From the NCBI GenBank assembly GCA_030267565.1, contig BRXU01000020.1, forward strand, positions 434,001-498,000: a stretch of DNA of 64,000 nt, given 5' to 3'. Below are positions 21,952 to 34,500 of the stretch, piece by piece (the first letter of the stretch is position 1; each line of letters starts with the position of its first letter). Source of the stretch: Pleodorina starrii. Taxonomy: Eukaryota > Chlorophyta > Chlorophyceae > Chlamydomonadales > Volvocaceae. The notes beneath the pieces were generated by a model. The model worked only from the letters and a program-made list of their open reading frames with translations. It searched no databases and was not told the DNA's origin. A program made the position numbers and the translations under genes.

Positions 21952-24900
21952 ACGCTCACGGTATGTATGATGTTGGCTGTGTCGCAGTGTTCGCGGCTGG
22001 GGGACGCGTCGGCGCCGCCGTGACTACTTGGGGATGGGCGGATGGGCGGATGGGGCGATGTTGGCAGTTTGGGATTGGGAATGGGGTATGTGGTCAGCAG
22101 TCCAGTGGAGTGTTAAGCAGCGGGCGGGGTGGTGGGCCGCGACATCATGACAGGGCCCCGCCCTGCCCCGTCCCGCTACGGCTCCGTCCATCCTCGCTCG
22201 TCTCCCTCGGTGTCAACGTTATAAGATTGGGGTGGTCGAGACATACGGACCCGGTCAAACTGGTTTTACGGCAGGGGTCAGGCCCTCAACCGGGTTCTCT
22301 GGCTCGGTAAATAAACTTCTCCCCTCCTTCGAATAACTCTGCCGTCGCAATTGACACCAAGCAAACGATTTTCCTTCATGAACCTGTCGTTGGGACTACT
22401 GCTGTTTGGCCGGATGAATACTGACTGGGTGGATCGATGGCTCGTATGTTATCCCTGTTTTAGTACGACACATAGCTGCTGTACCAATATATCACATAAG
22501 CGGCCTCCAGTTCAATGTCCTTTGGCACGTTTCGGAGCCCAGTCACCTCATCCACCACCCTGCATCAATATCCCCCGGGGCGTGCGTGCAGCGCAATGGT
22601 GTCTGCAGTGGCAGCGGTGGCAGCGGTGGCGGCAGCGGTGGCAGAGATACGGCGGAGGCCACAGCGGCGACCGCAGCGGTGGCGTGCGTGCAGCTCAACG
22701 GTGCCTGCAGCGGGCGCTAGCAAGAAGACAGCGGTCGGAGAGGGATATGTGGGCGGCGGTGGGGACGTGGTGGCGGGTGGTCGTCGCCTTACTTGTAAAG
22801 GTTGGCGGAAGCGGAGGTGGCGGTGGCGGCCGCACTGTTGGCGGTGGCGGCCACGGTGGCAGCGTTATCAGCCGCAGTGGCGGCCACAGCGGCGGCCGCA
22901 GTGGCAGCGGTGGCAGCGGTGGCAGCGGTGGCAGCGATGGCGGCAGCGGTGGCTGCCGCAGTGGCAGCGGTGGCTGCCGCAGTGGCAGAGATACGGCGGA
23001 GGCCACAGCGGCGGCCACAGCGGTGGCGGCCGCATTGGCGCCCGCGGTGGCTGAGATACGGCGGAGGCCCTGAAGGCGAAGACCATTGAAGACCACTCGC
23101 GCAGTAATGGCGGTAAACTTGGCAGCAGTGCCAGCGGTTCAGGACAGAAACATGTCGACGGACTATGACGACGAGTAGGAGTAGACAGGAGGAGGGGGCA
23201 GAGGGAAAGAACAGGCAGGAGGGGAAGGAGGGGCAGGAGAATCAGGGGCAGGAGAATCAGAGTTATTATGGCTGCGGTCAACGCCAACATCCCCGCCTAG
23301 GCCAAAACGCATGCCGGGACTGCGGGGCCGAAGGGCTGAGCTTGCTGGGGCTGAGCTATCTCAATAATATCTCCTGACGTTTTGCTGAATTACATGGCAG
23401 CAGGTAGATGTGAGAGATGTGGCTAGCTACATTTCATGCGGGCGGGGAGGATGGGGAAAGGGCAGGGAAAGGCCTGGACGGGCTGGGCTGGAAAGAAGTG
23501 GGGACTCGGACAGGCAGCAGGATACGGCAGAAGGAGGACTGATAACACCGGTTACTTGTGATTTGCGGAAGGCCATCCCTGGCCACCCGGCCGGCGGGCC
23601 AGGACGTTCATCAGGTGGAGAGACATTCAGGCCGCCGCCTGCTTGAATGGACACAGATGGCGTTGTCTTTGCTTGATTGGATGGGACATAAATAATAATA
23701 GTTGGGTACTTGATTGTGACCGAGGTGACTTGTTTTCATTGCCTTTTACAGGCAGGGCACTGTAAGCTCCCATCCATTTCAGGCTGCTTTCACAGGTCCC
23801 TAAAGAAAGGGGGCATATTTGTTATGGGGTAGCTGTATGAAAGGAGTGAAGCGGGGCCATTTTAGGGCTATAGGATAACTGGATCCAGGTACAGGGTAAC
23901 AGGTTATTAATTGGGGATGGCGAATTGATGTAGGGCATTACGGAACTTAAGGGTAACGGGGCCATTCAAATTAATGACGGAGCTTAGGGAGCAAAACAGG
24001 AACAGTACGGGGGTGCAGGACAAAGGGCCTTTCACAGGGCGTAACACAAGGGCCGTTACGGGGTGTTCATGACAACGGGGCTGTTACAGAATCAATGGAC
24101 CCTACGGGGTCTGGACGGGGTCTTGACGATATGGGTCCGTAGAATTTACACCCCGTAGCCAGGCCACACCGTAATGGGGCTCTACGGTTGTACAAGCATA
24201 AGGTGGACGTTACATGGCTTATGGTAACGAGTCCTTTACAAGATGTACCGAACCTATGGGGTCTGGACGGGGTCTCGATATTATTATGGGTCCATAGGAC
24301 CCACGTACCGTATACAGGTATAGGACCGGCCGTGATCTCTGAATGTCTGCTGGGCCCTGATCCTTAGATCCCTAGCCTGGGCCGACCTGACCTGCCTATC
24401 TAACCGCACGCCCTCGTGGCACGTAACGGGCAGAGAACCGAGCCGCCGCCTCCACCGGCAATAAACCACCTGGTGCAGCAGGGGCTCAAAGCAAGAGGCA
24501 GGGGCCCGGGGGCTCCACCTCACTTCCACACAGACGAAGAGACAGGGAAAAGCCTACCCGGGCCATCCAGACACGGGTTATTAATGCTGCTGTGGTTGTT
24601 ACAGTGTGATCTTTACGAAGAGCTGAGAAGTCTCCAGCAGCCGGCCAACCGTACCAGCCGGCCAACCTCTGGGGAGGCTGAACGAGTGCCACCTCAGTTC
24701 AGGGCACCCGGTGCGTGCGTGCCACCGCCCTGTCATCAAGCGCTAGCCTGCGCCCACTCACCGTTCCCCGCAGCCGGTTGCCCCAGCGGGCGACAAGTAA
24801 TGAAGCCCCAACAAACATTGTTGGTGTCGCGCACCCAAGCCAGGAAATGGAAGAGGAACATCTCACCAGCTGCCACGTCTCTGCTGGCTGGGTACATTAC

Positions 24901-25700
24901 GCTCCCGCCCTCCCTCTCCGCTAGCTCTCACCCAGCTGCCAAGTCCACAGGCCGCTAGCTAGCAAGCCGACGATCGACGAATGCCCGAAGATGTCCCGTC
25001 GTCAGAGGGGAACTTTTCGCGCAGCAATCAGCGTAGGCGTAGGGATCTCGCGTAATACACGCATTCACTAACGACAGAACGACAGAACGCGTCGCTTTCT
25101 CTATCTCTCGCTGCAAAGTAAATACGGGCGGGCCGGCGGCGCGGTAGTGTGTACGGTAGACACGCACGGGTGTCGCACGCACCACCGGACGACCGGTACC
25201 TACGCACCCCACACCTACCCGCCGTCCGATAGATTGCACGCACGCACGCGAAAAGCAAAAAACACATGCAGGCGCGCGCACATACGCACGCACGCATGCA
25301 CATACGATACACACGCGGCCGGCAGTCCGGTCATCTCTTACCCCGCCGTATCTATCCATCCATCGACGACCCGATAACCCTCCATCCGCGCGTCTAGGAC
25401 CATCCAAGCACATGCCTATCTCTCTCGCATGCTCTCGTCTTTGCGTTACCACGCAGCATGCCAAGCAAGAAACCCAGAGGTACACCCATCGCGCTTGCCT
25501 AAATTGTGCAATATTCCACTCTGTCCCTCCGCGCGCATCGCGCCACCTATCGACCGAGTATCGATTGATGATATATACGCGCCGATCGAAGGAACGCAGC
25601 TGTATGTATGTGCATCGATGCATTGCCGCCGACGACGATGACGTCGAGCGACCGATGCATCCGAATCACCCACCGCGCGTCCGTCGGTCCCAACGGCGGC
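21952..25700. other. Gene-poor repeat region
   Basis: I see no exon that I can assign. About 22590-23060 is a GC-rich minisatellite of ggcagcggtggcagc-type units; its Gly/Ala/Ser ORFs on both strands are repeat artefacts. About 23880-24300 contains loosely repeated ACGGGG-type motifs, including two diverged copies of a ggtctggacggggtct block (near 24107 and 24259). An ORF at 24416-24958 (180 codons) shows no recognisable domain or conserved splice structure. About 24960-25690 is the 3' flank of the tyrosinase-matrixin gene, rich in acgcacgc runs. Confidence 0.5.
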
Positions 25701-28293
25701 TTACACGGTGGGGTATAGATTCTTGGCGCGCTGCTTGTCATTGTCCGTCAGGGTGGTGTGGTCCTCCGAGTAGAACGGGCACATGACGTCGCCCGGCTCG
25801 CCGCTGCTGTGCAGGCCGAGCGCCGAGCCTGTATGCATGTATGTGATACGTAGATAGTGTACGTAATTAGTAAGGTGCACCAGCAAATATATATAGAGTG
25901 AGGATGGGTGGATTTAGAGAGTTGGGTTTCGGTGTACGGTTATTTATAGATGCGTGGATTGGATGGAGTTGATTGTGAGATCTCGCGTATTCGTTGACAC
26001 ACGCAACGCCGCAGCCAGTACGAAAGTAAGCGAATCAAGTTAGCGAATAAAGTTGTGCTTGCTTGTTCGTCATGTCCAGATACGTAGACCGCGTGTAACT
26101 GCGAACGCACGAGTAATGCTGCGAGCACAGCTGCCAACGCATTGACACACACATACATACGTACACACAACAAACTCGTTCCTTCCTAAAGACCTGAATT
26201 TCTTTCGTTCCATGCCCTACTCCCCACGCACCAATGTTGTGCAGGAGGAGTGGCGCCAGGTAAAAGGCACCGTAGAAGTCGTGAACCCGCTGCGACGTGG
26301 TCTGTTCGTCGTACATGCATCATTTGGCAGGGGGGGGGCAAGCAATGCGGAATTTTCGTTGGTTCGGGCGATTATTAAGTAAGGTGCGATACATTATATA
26401 CATTCGGACACGCACAGCGAATCGTGCATGTATACATGACGAGGTGCGTGGTGCGTGCCGCCGCCGCCGTCAAACCCCCCTCCCACCCACCCACCCATCC
26501 ACCCACCCACCCACCGGCAGCATCCAGAAGGCCCAGGTCGTGTCGATCATAATCTTGGCGGAGCCCTGGCGCCCCGGCAGCGGCAGCGGCTTCTTCGGGC
26601 CGTCGCTGCTGATCATAACCGGCGGCAAGCCCTTGTCGGGGGACGTCGCCACGACCGACAGATGGTGCGGGAAGACCTCGAAGTCCGGGCCCACATCCAA
26701 AATGTCCAGATTGGGGTCGATGACGTAATCCTTGAAGGGGAGGAACATCACCTTGAGGTCCGCCTCCGGGTGGTCGTCGTCCACCTGTCAGTGGTTGTGT
26801 GTGTATGTACGAATGTACGATACGGCGTCGGTCAACGGCATGTGCGGCAGGCAGGCAGGCAGGGCGTGTATGTGCATCTGGGACGTACCATACGCGCGCG
26901 GTGGATAGATTGGGTAGGTCTACCGGGTGTGTGGCTGAGTGCTGTGGCGGCTGAGTGCTGGGTGCATCCGTGCGTACGTACGTATTATACATACGTAATC
27001 AATTCGTACCTTACGTGCGACAGCGTTACGTAGTTGTGAGTACCACGATCGGTAGATGATAGCATTATTTCGCGTGATGCTGATGTATGAGCGATCGAGA
27101 ACCAAGGACACTCGCTCGCTGCACTTGGTTACTACGGACTTGCGTACGGTGCCTGTCTTGTGGATGCACACACGCACACACGCACGCAAGCACACGCACA
27201 CACGCACACGCGCACACGCACACACGCACGCAAGCACACGCACACACGCACACGCACACACGCACACACGCACGCAAGCACACGCACACACGCACGCAAG
27301 CACACGCACACACACGCACACACGCACACACGCAAGCACACGCACGCAAGCACACGCACACACGCACACACGCACACACGCACACACGCACACACGCACA
27401 CACGCACACACGCACACACGCACACACGCACACACGCACACGCACACACGCACACACGCAAGCACACGCACGCACACGCGGTCACGCATGCACACGCACA
27501 CGTGGTCACGCACGCGCGCACGTGCCTTCCTGAAGGTGAGATTGGTGACGGCCTGCCACTGCTGGCAGCACCGCTGCATGACGCTCTCAGCGGTGCTGGT
27601 GTCAGTGCCGGCCATGTAGCAGGGCGGATCGATGCTCCAATACACCGTGGCGCCATTGGCGAAGGTACGGGTCTCATACTCGCCTAGCAGGTCCTGCGTT
27701 GCGTGCATACCGTGTCGTACAAAATGCCATACAGCAACGGCACAGTACGGTATTTGAATGCCCTGATCACGCAGCGTGCATACATACAGCATGGAGCCCA
27801 TATGTATGTGTGTACGTGTGTGTGTGCTAGCTCGCTCGACAGGGGTCGGTGTGCGTGTGTGTGCGTGTGTGTATGAGTGTGTGTCATATATCGCGCCGTG
27901 CCTGACCCTGTCCATATCCAAGGGCTGCTGAGACCTGTAGAGTCTTCCTTCTTCTTAAGGGGCTCAACTCTCATACATACATGGGGATATCGCCGAAGCA
28001 TCCTCCTAAAAGTAAGTATCGTAAGGAGGGGGGCGTGAGGGGCCACAGTCCCCTGTTGCGTAACTCAGCGTAGTGTGCCCACCACCTTTGTGTCACTTAG
28101 CATAGGGTTTGTGTGTGTGTGTAAGTACGTCTGTTCACCTAGCTAGGTAGATAGGTAGGCGCTCGCTCGCTACGACGTGTATGTGTATGTGTGCGGTACG
28201 CACTTACGCATTTACCTTTTCCGGATATGTGTTGTAGCGGTGCCGGTTGGCCAAAGCCTTCAGAGTGTTCTCGTCCAGGGCGCCAGTTGCGTT
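25701..28293 (-). other. Matrixin-like (pseudo-protease) half of the fusion
   Basis: Exons 14-18 carry the matrix-metalloprotease-like part. Exon 14 has the propeptide signature (TGALDENTL) but no cysteine switch; the expected Arg-Cys-Gly position reads NRHRY. Exon 15 gives the first strand and helix ([25 protein letters not shown]). Exon 16 continues [14 protein letters not shown], as in matrixin strand 3. Exons 17 and 18 join inside the active-site helix: HNIG from exon 17, SALGLHSS from exon 18. Family members have His-Glu-x-x-His-x-x-Gly-x-x-His. Here Glu is Asn, the second His is Ser and the third His sits one residue early. The Met-turn (DVMCPFY) and the final helix ([14 protein letters not shown]) are intact. 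Confidence 0.72.
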
Positions 28294-31200
28294 CTTCAGA
28301 GCCATCGGTCGTTGGCACCAGCAGCGCGCGGGCCAGCAGGCAGGGCGTCCATTTATGCGCAGCAGATGGAGCGTGAACGAACGAATGAATGCGTGGTTGA
28401 ATGGTTAAATGGTTGAGTGGAGGGGATAATAATCGAGCGGTCAATCGAAGTGCCGGCGTGCGGGCGTGCCACACATCGATGTATGGGCGCGTAGGTAGGT
28501 AGGTGGGTAGGTAGGATGGATGGATGGATGGATGCACCTTCTGAGGCAGAACTACTGGCCAAGCAGGCAATTTAGCCAGCCAGAAAGCAAGCAAACGTGC
28601 AGGTAGTCCTCCGCCGCTATGTATTTATCCGACATACAGCAGCCAAGTGGCCAAGCAAGCATCGGGGAGACGGAAATGGGAGGTACGGTATGCTGTGACC
28701 ATGGGACACACAGACATCGGCGACCGACCAACCGACCGACCGACCGACCGTGGGAGACAACAGCCAACCTTTCTGCCAACAACAAATCAAACAACTCATC
28801 ACCACTCTCACTCTCACCGGCAGGCCCAGTTGCTCCTGCAGACGCCGCATCCTCGTCGCGGCGTCCCCGGCGGCTGGGGCAAGGCCGCTGGCGGCGGCGG
28901 CGGCTGGGGCGGCGGCGGCGGCGGCGACACTCATCACCACCCGAGGCTGCCACAGCTGCGGCTGCGGCTCCTCCACATCTCCACCCGCCAGCAGGCTGTC
29001 GCGCTTCTCCGCGCCCTGGTAACCCAACAGGGCGAGGAACTTGTTCGCCTGGAGGCGCTCATTCTGGGTGATCGAGGCAAGAGTAGCCGGCGACGGCGCC
29101 GCCACCGCCGCCGGCTCGTCATCATCAGGGGCGGCGGCCAGCAGCAGCCGCATGCGGTGGGGCGCCGCCGCCGCGCCGTTGCCGTTGCCGTTGCCGTTGG
29201 GTGCGGCGGCGGCGGCGGCGGCGGCGGCGACCGCCACCAAGTCAATCAGCGGTCCCACCAGCTGTGGGCATCAGCCAACAGTCAGTCAGTCAGCCAGTCA
29301 GCGGTCAGTCAGTCGGTCCAGTCAGCAGGCCGTCGATCAGTTCGTCAGTCATCGTCGCCGCACGCGGGGTCGGCGGGAGTCGGCGAGTAATGAGGAGCCG
29401 AGGGCAAACATGCATCGGATTATTGGTGCATAGCAGGCGTACGTATGCATGTGCAGGCAGTGGTTCGGCGGGAGGGTCATTAGTAACCCCATTCTTTGTT
29501 AATTATTGCTGGCTTACTTTGCTTTTCCATCCCGGACGGTGAGACGCGCGCGGCGGCGGGTGGCTGGGCCAATACTCTTTATTATATTGTGAACGGCGAG
29601 TGTTCAAATATCCAGAAGACAACGTATCCGACGTAACCACGGAATGCCTACTAATACGGTAACAAATGTCTGCATGTTTGCGGTTTAATACCCCCGTCCC
29701 TCACTAAGGGCCAACGTGCCACGTGATCTACGACAACTACGTACGTGACATACGTGATTGTCGTATATATATGTCGTACGTTCACACATACCTTGGGCTG
29801 CGACAAGCCGAGGTCCTCCGGAGTGAACATGCGCCTCTTCGGACCCAGTTCCTGAATCACCACCTTCACGCGAACCTGCACGCACGCACGCACGCACGAC
29901 AAATATACATGCATATATACATTTATGATACATATCCCTTTGGACGGATCTTACTTCGCTCATACATCAACTAACATTGTTCATGTAGCGGAACACACAC
30001 GCACAACGGTGTACGTATGTATGGCTGGTATGGTACGATATGCGTACAGAAGCAGATAGAGAAGCAGATGTTTGTTGTATCAAATCAAGTAAGGCCACCA
30101 GCGACTGATAGATGCTATCCAGCCCAGCCCAACCAAGTAAGCCCATGTCTATCCGTCTATCAATTATGCTAGCGAGCTAGATAGCGGGCCGCACGCACCT
30201 CATCGCGGCCCAGACCGTGCCTCAGCAGCTCCTCCGAGGACACGTTGGTCTTCATGGTGAGCAAGCCACGCGTACTGCATTATTATTATCGATTGACAAG
30301 CGAGGAATTAGGATAATCAACGAAAGCACTGTCATGACCGGCCTACGTATGTAATCGTGTGTGTATGTGTGTTATTATTACGTATTTTTCAGATAGAATT
30401 ACGTGGCAGAGCGAGCGAGCGAATGAGCGGATACATACATATAAGCCGCTGTTTCGGTAGGTCGCTATCTACTACTGTACTCACTCGCAGTTGGGGCAGA
30501 AGCCCTCCTTGGCGCTGAACAGGGCGTCCATGCCCGCGTAAATAACACCCAACTGCTCGCCCTGCTCCTTGAACTCGCGCGGGTCCACAAGCGGCGGGAA
30601 GGACTCGTTTTTCTTATCGACGATGAAAAAGTGGAAGTTGAGGGACCGGCCCCGGAACCTGCACGCGATCAAACGGATCCGCATACCAATGCATCAATCG
30701 ATCGATCCAGCTAGCCATGCATACAATACCGTACCTGATAACCAAGTATTACTTTTCGAATAAAATATGCAATAAATAAGAACAGGCAAAAGTAAATAAC
30801 TGCCCCGCCTGGGGTCTGCCTTGCCTGGGGGCCCCGTGCGTGTCCAAAGAATTGCCCTGTCGTCGTCGTACATGCCATGCGGGTCCTGCAATGCCTACCC
30901 GCTTGCATGGCTAGGTGCGTGGCTGCTGGCTGGCTGGTTTGCTGCCGGCGGCCGTGCGTAGTGTGCACATGCTTAGCGAGCTTGCGTGGCTGTGTGTATA
31001 TATGTGGCTGCTGTGGCTGTGCGTGAATGCATGTCAGTTTATTTGGCGGTCGGTGTAGATATTTAGTGGCTGGTTGATGACCATCTAGCTAGCCAGCGAT
31101 GTCAAGTGGCTGCTGACGACAAATGCATACCTATCGCACGGCTGTAAGAATGTACGAATGTACGACCGTTCGAACTCACTTTTTGGGGTCGACGTCCTCC

Positions 31201-31542
31201 AGAATGGCCATGTTGGGCTGGGAGCCCTGCTGAAGCGCCTTCGGGACCGTGGCCTTGATCACCGGAACGTCGTCGTAATCGTAGCCCAGGCTCTGTGTGT
31301 GAGACCGAGCGTACCGTTTATTACGTATAAGCAGTACAAATAAGTAAGCAAAAACCGCTTTAACACAAACACACGCGCGCGTTCGTTTCGGCTCGTCCTC
31401 GCTCGCTCGCTATGGCACATGCAGAATCCGTCGTATGCCGGATTCCGTTCCGCCGCCGAATGCGCGCACCGGCAGCCCACAGCTTCTCTAGCGAACGATC
31501 GATCGAACGAACGATCGAACGAACGAACGGACGAAATGCGTA

Positions 31543-31577
<35 letters not shown>

Positions 31578-34500
31578 TATATGTATATATACATATATAC
31601 ATATATATACATATATACATATATATATATGCATATATGTATATATACATATATATATATACATATATACATATATACATGTATACATATATATACATAT
31701 ATACATATATATACATATATATACATATATATATACATATATACATATATATACATATTTTACATATATTTTACATATATTTTACATATATATACATATA
31801 TACATATATATACATATTTTACATATATGTATATATATGCATATATGTATATATACATATATACATATATATACATATATATATGTACTCGCTCCACGCA
31901 AGCAACCCAGTACTGCTAGTAGTACTGCTACATCTACTGCTGCATCTACTGCTGCATCTCCTGCTGACGTACCCTGGTGTCGTTGAAGGCGAATGTGGGA
32001 TAGAACAGCGACGGCTTGTTGCCGGTCAAGTGGGTCGGATGGGTAAAGGGCGTGAGGGGTCGGGAGAACCACTCCTGGTCGCACTTGCTGAATTGGCCCT
32101 GCGTGGGTGTGTGCACAGGCATAAATAAATAAACCGGCGGTACACACATGCGCAAAAACACACGCGCACGCACATTCACGCAGGCACGCAGGCACAAGCG
32201 CGTACAGAGCAGCACTAATAATGCATGCGCGAATGATTGTCCGCACTTGAAGTTAACATAGTAGCAGCAGGCACCCCAGCCCTGAATCACGCACCCTCGT
32301 TAGTAGCAGCAGGCACCCCAGCCCTGAATCACGCACCCTCGTTAGTAGCAGCAGGCACCCCAGACCTGAATCACGCACCCTCGTTAGTAGCAGCAGGCAC
32401 CCCAGACCTGAATCACGCACCCTCGTTCCCCCTCAAGCGCGCGATCAAGTGCGCGATTGAGATTGCGAGACCCCGCCCCTCCGTCGGTTAGTTGGTAAGC
32501 CCTAACCCACGCACGCACGCCGCCGCCGGCACCCTCCCTCCCGGGTTTGCTGCTGGGTGCAAGCATGCAATAAGGAAGACGAGCAATCTAACAATCGCAT
32601 CGCTCCTCCCTTACCTCCGGGTTCAGACCAATCCCCCTGGTGTGCCTCAGGAAAGCCTCGTACTGCCGGTCCACGTTGGAATGGTGCAGCCAGACTGTGA
32701 ACGATCGGGATCGATCATGGATGGATAGATTCATCGTTGTAATAAATGGTGGCAAGAGGTTTGACCGACCAAACGAAGGAACGAAGGAGCAAAGCAAGCG
32801 AGCGAGCGAGCAAGTCATAATCTTCGTTCAGCAGCAGCAGCACCAGCATAGCAAGCATTACCAGCAGTAGCACCAGCACCACGCACCACCACCAGCAGCA
32901 GCAGCTGACCGACGCATGTACCAGACGTACGTTTGTATGAGCGATCGAGCCAGCTACATTTGGCGCGTATGATGACCGACTACCCGCCGTACATACGTAT
33001 ACACTACACACAGTATCTACATTCTACACACACTCGCGCGCGCTACCCAGCTCGTTCACTCACAGAGGGGGTGGAAGGCCGCATACGGCACGTCACTCAT
33101 CGGGAAGTCGCAGGCGTTGTGCAGCATGTTGTGCGGCTGCTCCAGACTCCACTGCCCGTCGCCGGCCATGCCGGCGGTGCTGGCGGCGCGGCTGTGGAGC
33201 AGCTGCCCCATGGCGTTGTAGGTATGGTCGTGCAACTGTCCATCGGGCGCGTGTTCGTGCGTGCGTGCCGTACGTATAATGTCGTACAACGACAGTGACA
33301 CGCGGGAAGCGATCGATGATACGATTAGATAAATTATTGATAGAGGTGCACGAAATAATTGCGTTCGTGGCGGCTGCACGCAGGATGCTTGATTGATAAG
33401 GCAGTGAACAAACCGCGGCGCGGCGGGAGCTATGCATTGCAGCATACGCTGTAGTGCTTGGGCGGAGCAAAGGCTACTCGAGATGCTGTGCGACGCCTTT
33501 CTTAGGCTTTATGCTAGCCGATTGTACGGCACCTGTAACCTCGGCGTTACATTCCCCCCCCCTCTGAAGGGAACGTCCTCGGTCCTCACTGCGTCCTCGC
33601 AGTGTCTGTGCACAGTCCACTCCGCCTTTCACCACCTTTGCATGCCTGGGGTCTTAGCCAGGTCTTCGGCATTGGGGTGGACAACTTCCCAAGTCAGGTC
33701 ATGCCGCGGCATACATGCCTCTAGCCTTGATTTGCAAGGTTTTCTGGAGTGGAAGCCTTTCCGCAAGTACCAGGGATCGAACTGACGACCTCTGAGAGAC
33801 TGTACGACAGTACTGGTCTCGATACCAATGTAGTGCTTGGGCGGAGCAAAGGCTACTCGAGATGCTGTGCGACGCCTTTCTTAGGCTTTATGCTAGCCGA
33901 TTGTACGGCACCTGTAACCTCGGCGTTACATTCCGTTCGCGTTCGCCGAGGGTCAAGAAGTGTTGCTCCACACCAAGAACATTACGTTCAAAACCCCTGG
34001 AACGCGCAAGCTCATGCCGCGCTACATCGGGCCGTTTCGCATTCTGAAAATGGTTACCCCGGTAGCAGCGAAGCTAGACTTGCCTCCTGAGATGCGCGTA
34101 CACCCAGTGTTTCACGTTTCGCTTTTGCGACACTACAAGTCGGACGGCAGAACACCCCCACCGCCAGCCTTCAATCTAGGCGGCGAAGACTATTGGGCGA
34201 TTGAGGCCATTGTGGATCACAAAGACGTTCCTATCGGTCGCGGCAAGCACCGGCGGGAATACTTTGTCAAATGGCACGGCTTTCCAGCTACGGATAACAG
34301 CTGGGAGCCTGAAGCGAATCTTCGCGAGTCCGCACCCGTGGAACACGAGCTGGAGGCATATGAAGCAAAACTCCCAGAGGCGCAGCGCAAGGGAACGCGC
34401 CATGCGACCCTCTTGGACGAGTACAAAAGCTGCAGGAATGCACCTGCCCAGCCCCAACCCCAAACCCAAAAGCGGCACATTCCCGAACAAGAACAGCCGA

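Noticed and set aside
22351..23290. Gly/Ser/Trp- or Pro/Leu-rich ORFs of 130-240 codons
   Set aside because: Low-complexity ggcagcggt minisatellite readable on both strands. No domain and no splice partners.
24416..24958. 180-codon plus-strand ORF rich in Pro and Ser
   Set aside because: No family similarity seen, and composition follows the surrounding GC-rich DNA.
27056..27687. His/Thr-rich and Cys/Val-rich ORFs
   Set aside because: Artefacts of the (CA)n microsatellite in intron 15 of the fusion gene.
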